This document shows, one piece after another, positions 1 through 6,864 of a stretch of DNA of 13,745 nt. This DNA comes from an uncultured bacterium. Lineage in GTDB: Bacteria > Bacteroidota > Bacteroidia > Chitinophagales > Chitinophagaceae. The stretch lies in the NCBI GenBank assembly GCA_903957405.1, contig CAJBPC010000267.1, positions 1-13,745 of the forward strand, read 5' to 3'. The translations under genes and the position numbers were made by a program. Numbering within the stretch: the stretch's first letter is position 1; the number at the start of each line of letters is the position of its first letter. The notes below the pieces were generated by a model. That model was not told the DNA's origin, did not search any database, and worked only from the letters and a program-made list of their open reading frames with translations.

Positions 1-339
1 AAATGCTCCGCTGGTGACGACGGCCGCTTCGGCATGTGTGATTTTCGCGATCTTCTCGCCGACCTTGTCTTGCAGGTCATCGAGTATGCAGAACTTATCC
101 GAAGCGTACTCGATGGCATCCATGGCGCCTGGCCGCATCAAAGAGGCCGTCATGGACGTGTATGTGCCGGCTGCGTTGATGAATGTGCGCACACCCAGCT
201 CCTTAAAATAATCACGTGAGGGCTTCATGGCGGGCGTCAGCATCTCCGGCGACCCGGGTGCGGCGAGTGTTTCGCTTAAAAAAGATGTGCCTGCCACGGG
301 AACGATGCCCAGCATCTGCAACAATTTCCTGCGTTTCAT
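1..339 (-). CDS. SelA-like PLP-dependent enzyme, exported (N-terminal part only)
   Basis: Only the first 113 residues are in the window; the gene runs leftward off the edge. The visible part begins MKRRKLLQMLG and has a hydrophobic stretch to about residue 27 (ETLAA), a signal peptide with a twin-arginine-like RRKLL start. The mature part (DYFKELGVRTFINAAGTYT, then LMRPGAMDAIEYAS and ITHAEAAVVTSGA) matches the N-terminal domain of selenocysteine-synthase-like, fold-type I PLP enzymes. That group includes D-glucosaminate-6-phosphate ammonia-lyase and the EF_0838 type. The PLP lysine lies beyond the window. A second ATG two codons upstream (345) is possible. The gene follows the RidA stop by about 12 bp, so the two are probably co-transcribed. 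In other bacteria EF_0838-type proteins sit beside EF_0837-type amidohydrolases, as here. The exact reaction is unknown; ammonia elimination is an inference. Confidence 0.82.
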   Translation of the reverse strand, partial: MKRRKLLQMLGIVPVAGTSFLSETLAAPGSPEMLTPAMKPSRDYFKELGVRTFINAAGTYTSMTASLMRPGAMDAIEYASDKFCILDDLQDKVGEKIAKITHAEAAVVTSGAF

Positions 340-351
340 ATGCATGTCGAT

Positions 352-831
352 TTATTTTTTGGGGATATAGGCGATACAGTCCATTTCGACCAGGGAATTA
401 CCCGGCACGCCTCCATAGGTGGCCACCGTGGTGCGTACGGGGGGCTTCTCCCCGAAACGACCCCGGAAGACCTCGTTCATTTGCTTGTAGTCACCCAGGT
501 CTGCGAGGTATACATTGACCTTAAGCACATGCTTCATAGAAGTGCCCGCCTTGATGAGCTCCTTCTCGAGTTCGAGGAGTACATGGTCGGTATGCGCTTT
601 TATATCGCCTTCGAAATGCGCCCCTTTACCCGCAATGAAAACAAGTCCGCCAAAGGTGGTGGAGCCCGAGAAAAGGGGTATCTCCTGGTCAGACACGATA
701 TTCTGGCAGATCTTTTCATCTGACGCGGGCTCGGTGGGCATGCCTGCTTTTGCCATTGCCCCGAGTCCGGTGAGCCCGATCATGGATGCGATGAATTTTC
801 TAAAGACCGATCTTCTGGGTTCCGTGTGCAT
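352..831 (-). CDS. RidA-family (YjgF/UK114) protein with export signal
   Basis: 159 residues. The N-terminal ~30 residues (PRRSVFRKFIASMIGLTG, then AMAKAG) form a signal peptide with a twin-arginine-like RRSVF motif. The rest is a full RidA domain: FSGSTTFGGLVFIAGKGA near 54-71, the NVYLADLGDYKQMNEVF helix/strand near 106-122, and PPVRTTVA with Arg133, the residue that binds the carboxylate in RidA proteins. Glu149 in LVEMDCIAYI corresponds to the usual catalytic-region Glu. Cytosolic RidA hydrolyses reactive enamines/imines such as 2-aminoacrylate released by PLP enzymes. Here the protein appears to be exported and lies directly upstream of an exported PLP enzyme, which suggests a periplasmic enamine deaminase paired with it. 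It is transcribed divergently from the amidohydrolase across a 117-bp gap. Family assignment is firm; substrate is not known. Confidence 0.88.
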   Translation of the reverse strand: MHTEPRRSVFRKFIASMIGLTGLGAMAKAGMPTEPASDEKICQNIVSDQEIPLFSGSTTFGGLVFIAGKGAHFEGDIKAHTDHVLLELEKELIKAGTSMKHVLKVNVYLADLGDYKQMNEVFRGRFGEKPPVRTTVATYGGVPGNSLVEMDCIAYIPKK

Positions 832-948
832 GTCAATCGTATTTGCAAGTGAACTGAATGTAGAAAATTTAAGTTACTCAATCATTTGCAAATATCAACA
901 TCCGATTTGCGGATCTTTTTTTAGCTTTAAGTACCATAAAATACTGAA
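832..948. promoter_or_regulatory. Divergent promoter region with three ATTTGC repeats
   Basis: This 117-bp AT-rich gap separates the leftward RidA gene from the rightward amidohydrolase and must hold both promoters. I see ATTTGC three times on the + strand (841-846, 884-889, 905-910). The middle copy is the perfect 10-bp palindrome ATTTGCAAAT (884-893). No exact TAnnTTTG -7 box with correctly spaced -33 TTG was found for either gene; TAGCTTTA at 922-929 is the nearest for the rightward one. The repeats could be regulator half-sites or promoter parts. Confidence 0.35.
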
Positions 949-2193
949 ATGAAAAAACTGCTGATGCTCCTGCCTGTTTGGTTGTTCGCAAACATGCTGC
1001 AGGGCCAAACGTCCGACTACGACATCCTCATCAAAGGCGGTCGACTGATGGATCCCAAGAACAATATCGATGCGGTGATGGATATCGCGGTGAAGGACGG
1101 AAAGATCGCCCTTGTGAGCAAAAAAATCGATGGCAAAGCTAGGCAAACCGTGGATGCGGCAGGGCTCATCGTCTCGCCCGGACTTATAGACATCCACGGG
1201 CATGTGTTCCATGGCACGCAGGATGACCACTACCTGAGCGACGGGTTCAGCGCCCTTCCGCCGGATGGTTTCACGCTGCGTGTGGGCGTCACCACGATCG
1301 TAGACTGCGGAGGAGCGGGGTGGCGCAATTTCAACACCTTCAAGAAAAACGTCATCGATAAGTCCACCACGCGCGTACTCTCATTCCTGAACATTGTCGG
1401 TCATGGCATGCGTGGCGGGAACTATGAACAGGACCTGTCGGATATGGACCCGAAGCTGGCTTCCAATACTGCAAAGGCGAACAAAGCGCATATCGTCGGG
1501 TTCAAACTGGCACATTTTGCAGGGTATGACTGGACCCCTACAGACAGGGTGGTGGAGGCCGGCAGGCTTGCGGACATGCCCGTCATCATCGACTTCGGCG
1601 GTGCGAGGCCAGCACTATCGATAGAAGAGCTTTTCATGAAACGACTGCGGCCGGGAGATATCTACACGCATGCCTTCGCAAAACTCGACGGATCCAGGGA
1701 AACCATCTTCGATGAGCAGACCAACAGCATCCGGCCTTTCTTGCAACAAGCAAAGCAGAGGGGGATCATCTTCGATGTGGGCTATGGCGGCGCAAGCTTC
1801 AATTACTCACAGGCCATCCCGGCCGTGAAGGCGGGATTCTTCCCCAATACCATCAGCACCGACCTGCACACAGGCAGCATGAACACATCCATGAAGGACC
1901 AACTAAGTGTGATGTCTAAGTTCCTGCAGATGGGCATGCCGCTGACCGAGGTCATCAAGGCATCCACCTGGTCGGCAGCCAAAGCGATACGACGGGAAGA
2001 ACTCGGGCAACTCTCCGTCGGCGCAGAAGCCGACATAACGTTGTTGAATATCCGAAAAGGAAATTTCGGTTTCTACGACAAGACGGGTTACAAGGTCAAT
2101 GGCACGGAGAAGTTCGAGTGTGAGATGACCATACGAAAGGGAGCCGTGGTATATGACCTTAATGGTCTTGCAAACCCCGTGTATGCCCGGTAG
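949..2193 (+). CDS. Exported amidohydrolase/deacetylase, COG3964 (EF_0837/Atu3266) type
   Basis: 414 residues, starting MKKLLMLLPVWLFANMLQGQ, a Sec signal peptide with likely cleavage after GQ. The mature enzyme has the N-terminal beta-sandwich (DYDILIKGGRLMDP), then the TIM barrel. The HxH metal motif is His83/His85 (DIHGHVF), the probable carboxylated lysine is Lys186 (VGFKLAHF), a barrel His is 241 (GDIYTHAF), and the last-strand Asp is 305 (TISTDLHTG). C-terminal GQLSVGAEADITLL is typical of the superfamily. COG3964 enzymes characterised in Proteobacteria hydrolyse acylated hydroxy/amino acids such as acetyl-(R)-mandelate; they are often misnamed dihydroorotase. The strand-5 His expected as a metal ligand is not seen: the segment reads PVIIDFGGAR, with Asp215. 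The gene faces away from the RidA and SelA-like genes, its probable pathway partners. The substrate is unknown. Confidence 0.88.
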   Translation: MKKLLMLLPVWLFANMLQGQTSDYDILIKGGRLMDPKNNIDAVMDIAVKDGKIALVSKKIDGKARQTVDAAGLIVSPGLIDIHGHVFHGTQDDHYLSDGFSALPPDGFTLRVGVTTIVDCGGAGWRNFNTFKKNVIDKSTTRVLSFLNIVGHGMRGGNYEQDLSDMDPKLASNTAKANKAHIVGFKLAHFAGYDWTPTDRVVEAGRLADMPVIIDFGGARPALSIEELFMKRLRPGDIYTHAFAKLDGSRETIFDEQTNSIRPFLQQAKQRGIIFDVGYGGASFNYSQAIPAVKAGFFPNTISTDLHTGSMNTSMKDQLSVMSKFLQMGMPLTEVIKASTWSAAKAIRREELGQLSVGAEADITLLNIRKGNFGFYDKTGYKVNGTEKFECEMTIRKGAVVYDLNGLANPVYAR

Positions 2194-2240
2194 TGTGGGT
2201 GCATCCTGACCCACCCGCTTCTCATCCGGAATGGATCTTA

Positions 2241-2265
2241 ATCCCAGATCCTTGGGATCTGGGAT
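2241..2265. terminator. Hairpin between convergent genes (probable bidirectional terminator)
   Basis: ATCCCAGATCC (2241-2251) and GGATCTGGGAT (2255-2265) form a perfect 11-bp inverted repeat with a 3-nt loop. It lies in the 142-bp gap between the ends of the rightward amidohydrolase and the leftward PQQ dehydrogenase. The downstream sequence is only moderately T-rich on the + strand (ATTCTGCTTCTTC), so termination strength is uncertain. A smaller repeated AGATCT pair lies at 2325-2337. Confidence 0.55.
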
Positions 2266-2335
2266 ATTCTGCTTCTTCACCAGCAAAAAGGTCTACCGAG
2301 GAGATGCCCGCATAAATATGCATCAGATCTGAGAT

Positions 2336-4141
2336 CTATTTTTCGGGAAGCATGTCCTTCATCTTCCGGTTACGAGGCACTTCATTGGCCGTGATGAAAC
2401 CAGCGTTGTTCCCGAAACTTTGACGGATATACGTGAGGATGGCCGCTATCTCCGCATCCTTCAGGTAAGCGTGCGCAGGCATGGCTTCGTTATACCCCAC
2501 CCCATTGACAGTGATCGGACCTGAAAGTCCATGAATGACCAATTGCATGAGGCGGCGTTTATCACCTGTCACCCAGTCTGTACCGGCCAGTGGCGGGAAC
2601 CGGGATCCATCACCCTTTCCATTGGTCTGATGGCAGGCAGCACAGTATGTAGCATATAGCTTGCCCCCCTGGCTGAGCAGCTTACCGGCCAGGTTGTCTT
2701 TCACCATCTCAGGGGTCTTGACATTGGGGGCAGTGGATTTCCGACGACCCATCGATGCCAATTGCGCCGGCCCGAAGCTGCTTCTATCTCCCGGATACAT
2801 GATCCTCCAGATTTTCCCCTTTTCGCTATCATTTACATACAACGACCCGTCGGGCCCCTGTGCAAGACCCATCGGCCGGTAACGGGCATCGCTTGTGTTG
2901 ACGATGGTATCGATGCCCGCGAAGCCATCTGCAAAAACCTCCCATTCACCGGATGGCTTTCCGTCCCGGAACGGAACAAACCCCACAAAGTAACCGCCCT
3001 GCGGGTAGGGTGCCCGGATGGTGGATCCGTGAAAAGCGATGAATGCACCATCACGATACCTCTCCGGGAACTGATCTCCGGTATAGAAGAGTATATCGTT
3101 GGGAGCAAAATGACCGGGGAAGGCAACGAGTGGCTGGTTGTATTTTTGTCCATCACCCTGTTTTCGTCCGTCACCTCCATATTCGGGATTGAGCAGTTTT
3201 TTCCCCTGCAGGTGATCGTAGTAATAGTATGGCCATCCGGCATCCGATCCTTCCGAAACCTTCAGGAGCTCCTCGGATGGCAGTAATGCACTATGCCAGG
3301 GGGTGAAATACTGAGGCCAAGTTCGGTAGAGATCATCACGGCCGTGCTGCATGGCAAACAGTGCGTTCACTTTGCTGTTCCACTCCATGCCGACGATGCT
3401 TCGCAGGCCGGTCGCATATCGCTGACCATCGCTTTGACGCTGTTCGGGTTTGCTGTCGCTGAACTTCCATACGCCACCATATTCCGCAAGCTCCGGGCAG
3501 GGATCCTGTCCGGGTGAGCCCGGCTGTCGGTCATTCACCTGACAGGCATCACCCGGAGAGCCGAATGGCACGTACATGTTCCCGTTGTTGTCAAATGCGA
3601 TGGGTTTGGCGATATGGGAATACCGACCGCGTTTGTAATCATCCACCAGGATGCGCTCGGATCTTCCTTCCGGCAGCAAGCGGCCGGGCGTAAGTCGTGT
3701 GCGATACACTTCCCCGGCTGTTGCAAAATATAGAAAGCCCTTGTGGATGCGCATGGCATTGCCATAATTGCCTTCATCGGGATAATCGCCGAAATACTCG
3801 ACGATATCGGCCTTGCCGTCACTATCGACATCCCGCATCGCCACACTGCCCCTTCCGAGATCGTCGGGCACACGCAATTTCACATAAATATCCCCATTGT
3901 CATTCACCGCAAAATGTCTTGCCCTGCCGATGGAGTCGACCACTACGACCGCCTGGAATCCATCTGGCAGTTGCAGGCCACCGCGATCCTTGTCGCCGGC
4001 AGGCAATCTATTCCCCGCAGGCCAATACATGAAAAGCAATAAAAACATTGCCTTGAAACCTGGGATACCGTTTGTCCATGGATGCTGGGTCGACACGATG
4101 GATGGTTTATGGGTGATGGTGCTTCGATTACATACTGGCAT
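2336..4141 (-). CDS. PQQ-type sugar dehydrogenase (beta-propeller) fused to cytochrome c
   Basis: 601 residues from the ATG at 4141. Residues ~55-455 form a soluble-glucose/sorbosone-dehydrogenase-like six-bladed propeller: QLPDGFQAVVVVDSIGRARH, SHIAKPIAFDNNGNMYVPFG (His176 matches the catalytic-base position), a GLRSIVGMEWN segment, AMQHGRDDL and PMGLAQGPDGSLYVND. Residues ~485-580 are a class I cytochrome c domain with CAACH at 500-504 and likely axial Met554 (EAMPAH). The combination predicts periplasmic oxidation of a sugar or alcohol with electrons passed through the fused haem. The start is uncertain. GTG at 4180 would overlap the upstream gene; ATG at 4048 begins at the hydrophobic MFLLLFMYW but lacks a positive N-region. 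Export is required for haem attachment, yet none of the starts gives a textbook signal peptide. It is the second gene after the BASS transporter, 28 bp downstream. Confidence 0.88.
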   Translation of the reverse strand: MPVCNRSTITHKPSIVSTQHPWTNGIPGFKAMFLLLFMYWPAGNRLPAGDKDRGGLQLPDGFQAVVVVDSIGRARHFAVNDNGDIYVKLRVPDDLGRGSVAMRDVDSDGKADIVEYFGDYPDEGNYGNAMRIHKGFLYFATAGEVYRTRLTPGRLLPEGRSERILVDDYKRGRYSHIAKPIAFDNNGNMYVPFGSPGDACQVNDRQPGSPGQDPCPELAEYGGVWKFSDSKPEQRQSDGQRYATGLRSIVGMEWNSKVNALFAMQHGRDDLYRTWPQYFTPWHSALLPSEELLKVSEGSDAGWPYYYYDHLQGKKLLNPEYGGDGRKQGDGQKYNQPLVAFPGHFAPNDILFYTGDQFPERYRDGAFIAFHGSTIRAPYPQGGYFVGFVPFRDGKPSGEWEVFADGFAGIDTIVNTSDARYRPMGLAQGPDGSLYVNDSEKGKIWRIMYPGDRSSFGPAQLASMGRRKSTAPNVKTPEMVKDNLAGKLLSQGGKLYATYCAACHQTNGKGDGSRFPPLAGTDWVTGDKRRLMQLVIHGLSGPITVNGVGYNEAMPAHAYLKDAEIAAILTYIRQSFGNNAGFITANEVPRNRKMKDMLPEK

Positions 4142-4169
4142 GATTATCCGATCCGCAACGATCACTGAG

Positions 4170-5264
4170 TCATAATGCACGGGATTCCGGCACAGGCTTC
4201 CTGTGCCAATAGGAGGCGAGGATGGATCCTGTCACATTCATCAATGGACCGAATACCGCAGCCGCGAGTCCGACAGTCGCGATCTTGCCCATCTCCTTGG
4301 CGATGCCGGAGGCGAGCCCCCCGTTCTGCATGCCCACTTCCAGGGCCACCGTCCGGCTGTCGCGCTCCGGAAGGCCGAGCAGACGGGAGCAGGAGTATCC
4401 GAGCAGGTATCCCATCGTGTTGTGTATCAGGACCAGCAGGATCAGCAAGGGACCGATGCTCAGAAGGCTGTCGCGCCCCGCAGCAGTGATGACGACAATG
4501 ATCAGGGCGATGCAGGCCATGGACACGATCGGCATGGCACGGTCCAGCCAATCCAGTTTCCCGGAAAACAACTTGTTGAACACCAGACCGGCTCCGATGG
4601 GTATGAGTATCATCTTGGCGATGTCGAACATCATCTTGACCATGTCGATTTCGACGAACGTCCCCGCCAGCTGGTGCATGAGCATGGGTGTGACTAAAGG
4701 TGCGATGAGCGTCGTCACAGATGTCACGGTGAGGGATAGCGGCACATTCGCCTTTGCCAGGTATGACATCACATTCGATGCAAGACCGCTCGGTGAACAG
4801 CCTATCAGGATGATGCCCGCCGCGATCTCCGGCTCGAATCCGCTGAGTCTGGCAAGCCCGAATCCCAGCAACGGCATGATCAGGAACTGAAGCGAGACAC
4901 CGATCACAACGCCCTTGGGTGACTTCACCACAGCTGCGAAATCATTCAGACTCATGGACGTGCCCATGCCGAACATGATGATCTGCACCAGCGGAATGAT
5001 GAGGCCGGAGAGCTTGTAACCTCCCCATGCCAAAAAAAACTCCGGATAAAACAAAGACATCGTCACTGCCGCAAAGATCAGGCTGGTGAATGCATATCCC
5101 TTTAGCGCTTCATGCTCCCTGCAAGCAAGTGCAAGGAAAAGAAATGCAGAAACAGCGAATGGACCGGCCGATGCGAATTCAGTCGCAAGAACCAGAAAAA
5201 TAGTGATGACGGACGTGATTGCGCATAAGCCCCACAAGGCTTTTTTCCATGATAAAGATTTCAT
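4170..5264 (-). CDS. Bile acid:sodium symporter (BASS/SBF) family transporter
   Basis: 364 residues, an inner-membrane protein with about ten hydrophobic segments. Diagnostic motifs are GCSPSGLASNVMSYLAKANV (155-174) and LEVGMQNGGLASGIA (308-322), the two crossing/sodium-site regions of the family, plus VFGPLMNVTGS near the C-terminus. There are extra helices before the usual start (WKKALWGLCAITSVITIFLV and neighbours), a pattern I associate with Bacteroidota members. I chose ATG 5264 (MKSLSW) over a longer reading to 5399 because that extension would translate through an intrinsic terminator at 5316-5340. Family members carry organic anions such as bile acids, pantoate or 2-keto acids, with sodium; the substrate here is unknown. 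It is first in a two-gene unit with the PQQ dehydrogenase. Confidence 0.88.
   Translation of the reverse strand: MKSLSWKKALWGLCAITSVITIFLVLATEFASAGPFAVSAFLFLALACREHEALKGYAFTSLIFAAVTMSLFYPEFFLAWGGYKLSGLIIPLVQIIMFGMGTSMSLNDFAAVVKSPKGVVIGVSLQFLIMPLLGFGLARLSGFEPEIAAGIILIGCSPSGLASNVMSYLAKANVPLSLTVTSVTTLIAPLVTPMLMHQLAGTFVEIDMVKMMFDIAKMILIPIGAGLVFNKLFSGKLDWLDRAMPIVSMACIALIIVVITAAGRDSLLSIGPLLILLVLIHNTMGYLLGYSCSRLLGLPERDSRTVALEVGMQNGGLASGIAKEMGKIATVGLAAAVFGPLMNVTGSILASYWHRKPVPESRAL
4189..4207 (-). other. Perfect hairpin inside the 3' end of the transporter gene
   Basis: GGCACAGG (4189-4196) and CCTGTGCC (4200-4207) form an 8-bp perfect inverted repeat with a 3-nt loop, within the last codons of the BASS gene (WHRKPVPE region). 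There is no T-run after it on the minus strand. It ends 9 bases before a GTG (4180) and 48 bases before the ATG (4141) of the next gene. It may set relative expression or RNA stability of the two cistrons. Confidence 0.4.
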
Positions 5265-5315
5265 CGATCGAAAATTGATATGATGAATATAAACATTCCT
5301 ATCGACCCATGGAAA

Positions 5316-5340
5316 AAGCCCCGAAAAAAATCCGGGGCTT
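5316..5340 (-). terminator. Intrinsic terminator of the outer-membrane barrel gene
   Basis: AAGCCCCG (5316-5323) and CGGGGCTT (5333-5340) are perfect 8-bp arms around a 9-nt loop. Read on the minus strand, the GC stem runs into TTTTT (5317-5313), a classic Rho-independent terminator. It lies 93 bp past the stop of the leftward barrel gene and before the transporter start, separating the two into independent transcripts. Confidence 0.85.
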
Positions 5341-5432
5341 GCAAAAAAATCCACCCTGCTGGGCGTGATCGGTATTTTGTTAGTGATGCGCCCGGCCAAT
5401 CGATGATGACCGTTTCGTCAGATAAGACCCGC

Positions 5433-6098
5433 TCAAAACCGGTAGTGCATGCTGAAAGCGAAAGTGCGTGTGGAAAGGTCGACATCCATCGCCATGGTGT
5501 TTTCCCATGGATTGGTCAGCCCCATCACATAACGTGCGCCGAATCCAAGTCCGCTCTTGAATGAATATCCAATGCCGGCAACGCCAGCCCATGCGGTGGA
5601 AGCTGTGAAATCATCAAGACTGGTGGCGGAGCCCTGCAGGTTCAGCCTAGATGTCGTCAGTTCTGTTTTCGTGATGAAGCCAAGCTGCGGGCCAAGTTCG
5701 CCATAGAAGCCTGATGCGGCGCTGAATTTCAACAGCACCGGAATCTGGATGTAATTCATGTCGAGCTTGTTGGCATTGAAACTTGTTCCATTCTCGACAG
5801 CATCCTGCCAGCTTCCTTCTGTGCTGAAGAGCACTTCAGGCTGCAGGCTGAAGATACCCGAGACAGGTATGGTATAGAAAGCTCCGACGTGGTAGCCGAT
5901 CTTCATGCTGGGGTCCTTGAATGCGATAGAGTTCGTATTCGTTCCGAAACCTCCGGATTTGGTACCGGCTACGTTGAGGCCGCCTTTTATGCCAAAGCCT
6001 CCCTTAACGGATGTCGCCACCCGATTGCTGGGAGTTTGCTGCGCTGCAACGGAAAAACCCATGCAAAGAGCAATGGCCATTGTGAAAACTGTTTTCAT
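5433..6098 (-). CDS. PorT-family outer-membrane beta-barrel protein
   Basis: 221 residues. A clear Sec signal peptide (MKTVFTMAIALCMGFSVAAQ) is followed by alternating-strand sequence typical of the OMP_b-brl_2 / porin-family fold: FGIKGGLNVAGTKSGG, KIGYHVGAFYTIPVSGIFSLQ, LQPEVLFSTEGS, MNYIQIPVLLKFSA, FYGELGPQLGFI and FGARYVMGLTN. The last strand ends FSMHYRF; the terminal Phe is the usual BAM recognition residue. Such ~200-residue Bacteroidota barrels are common and mostly of unknown function. The gene is monocistronic: its own -7 box lies upstream and a strong terminator follows. Nothing nearby indicates a cargo or partner. Confidence 0.87.
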   Translation of the reverse strand: MKTVFTMAIALCMGFSVAAQQTPSNRVATSVKGGFGIKGGLNVAGTKSGGFGTNTNSIAFKDPSMKIGYHVGAFYTIPVSGIFSLQPEVLFSTEGSWQDAVENGTSFNANKLDMNYIQIPVLLKFSAASGFYGELGPQLGFITKTELTTSRLNLQGSATSLDDFTASTAWAGVAGIGYSFKSGLGFGARYVMGLTNPWENTMAMDVDLSTRTFAFSMHYRF

Positions 6099-6123
6099 GA
6101 AAAATAATTTAATTGATAAACAT

Positions 6124-6131
6124 CAAAAATA
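6124..6131 (-). promoter_or_regulatory. Bacteroidota -7 box upstream of the barrel gene
   Basis: On the minus strand this reads TATTTTTG, an exact match to TAnnTTTG, 25 bases before the ATG at 6098. No convincing -33 TTTG is seen at the expected spacing, so the call rests on the -7 match and position. Confidence 0.4.
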
Positions 6132-6147
6132 GAGATTTTGGAAGCTG

Positions 6148-6195
6148 TACATCCTTCATTATTCCATGTAATACCCTGGGGTACATGAAGATGTA
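6148..6195. repeat. Nested imperfect inverted repeats in a divergent gap
   Basis: TACATCCTTCAT (6148-6159) pairs with ATGAAGATGTA (6185-6195), apart from one bulged base. An inner CATGTA (6165-6170) / TACATG (6182-6187) pair overlaps it, so two alternative hairpins are possible. The element sits just upstream of the barrel gene's -7 box, in the gap (6099-6380) that also precedes the DUF1801 gene. It could be an operator or the base of a leader RNA. I see nothing else in that gap. Confidence 0.3.
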
Positions 6196-6380
6196 TGATG
6201 TTACAACCCTTTGCACCGCATTGTCATCCACCACGAAATCGTCCATGCGGTCTTCAGCCGGTTAATACAAATCTGCACGATATCAAAGGTGTTTTTAGGA
6301 AAATACATCGCGCAATGCTCCGAAACGGCCGGAAAGAAATAATTTACGAAAGGATCTCATCATCAATCAAAGACCATTAC

Positions 6381-6761
6381 ATGCCATCCCGAAAAATGAA
6401 TACCCCATTCATGGATGTGGATTCGTACATAAAAACATTCCCGAAGGAATCACAGAAAAGACTGCAGGAGCTCCGACAGCTGATCAAGGCATCCACACCG
6501 GAAGCATCTGAAGGCATATCCTACAATATGCCCGCATACAAACTGGAAGGAAAGCCACTCCTATATTTTGCGGGTTACGCGGGACATATCGGCCTCTATG
6601 CCACGCCATCAGCACACGAGGCATTTGAAAGTTCGCTTGCCGGATATAAAAAAGGAAAGGGCTCCGTGCAATTCCCGCACAATGAACCATTACCCCTTGA
6701 CCTTATTGCCCGGATGATCGCGTTTCGAAAAGATACGATCATGCGTCAACAAAAGAAATGA
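6381..6761 (+). CDS. DUF1801 (YdhG-like) protein
   Basis: 126 residues from ATG 6381; ATG 6396 (MNTPFMDVD) is almost as likely, and either gives the usual ~120-residue family length. The reading frame is open to 6195, but the upstream translation is unlike the family. Recognisable parts are VDSYIKTFPKESQKRLQELR, the EGISYNMPAYKLEGKPLLYF core, the AGYAGHIGLYATPSA turn and a C-terminal VQFPHNEPLPLDLIARMIAF helix. DUF1801 proteins are small cytosolic proteins; B. subtilis YdhG has been linked to iron handling, but the biochemical role is not established. It has no signal peptide. The next gene starts 103 bp downstream on the same strand, and co-transcription is possible but not shown. Confidence 0.82.
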   Translation: MPSRKMNTPFMDVDSYIKTFPKESQKRLQELRQLIKASTPEASEGISYNMPAYKLEGKPLLYFAGYAGHIGLYATPSAHEAFESSLAGYKKGKGSVQFPHNEPLPLDLIARMIAFRKDTIMRQQKK

Positions 6762-6864
6762 GGGCGCAACAAAGCACTTTTGCGGTCGATCCATTTTAAA
6801 AAAACCGTATCTTGAAATCGGTGGCATTTCCAACATTCACACGCGGCGAATCATATTCATAAAC

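Noticed and set aside
2762..3286. 174-codon plus-strand frame
   Set aside because: Antisense to the PQQ dehydrogenase propeller; no recognisable domain or start context.
4203..4890. Two plus-strand frames of 164 and 222 codons
   Set aside because: Antisense to the transporter, whose family motifs are unambiguous.
5265..5399. N-terminal extension of the BASS transporter
   Set aside because: It would translate through a strong intrinsic terminator of the upstream gene and adds no signal or domain.
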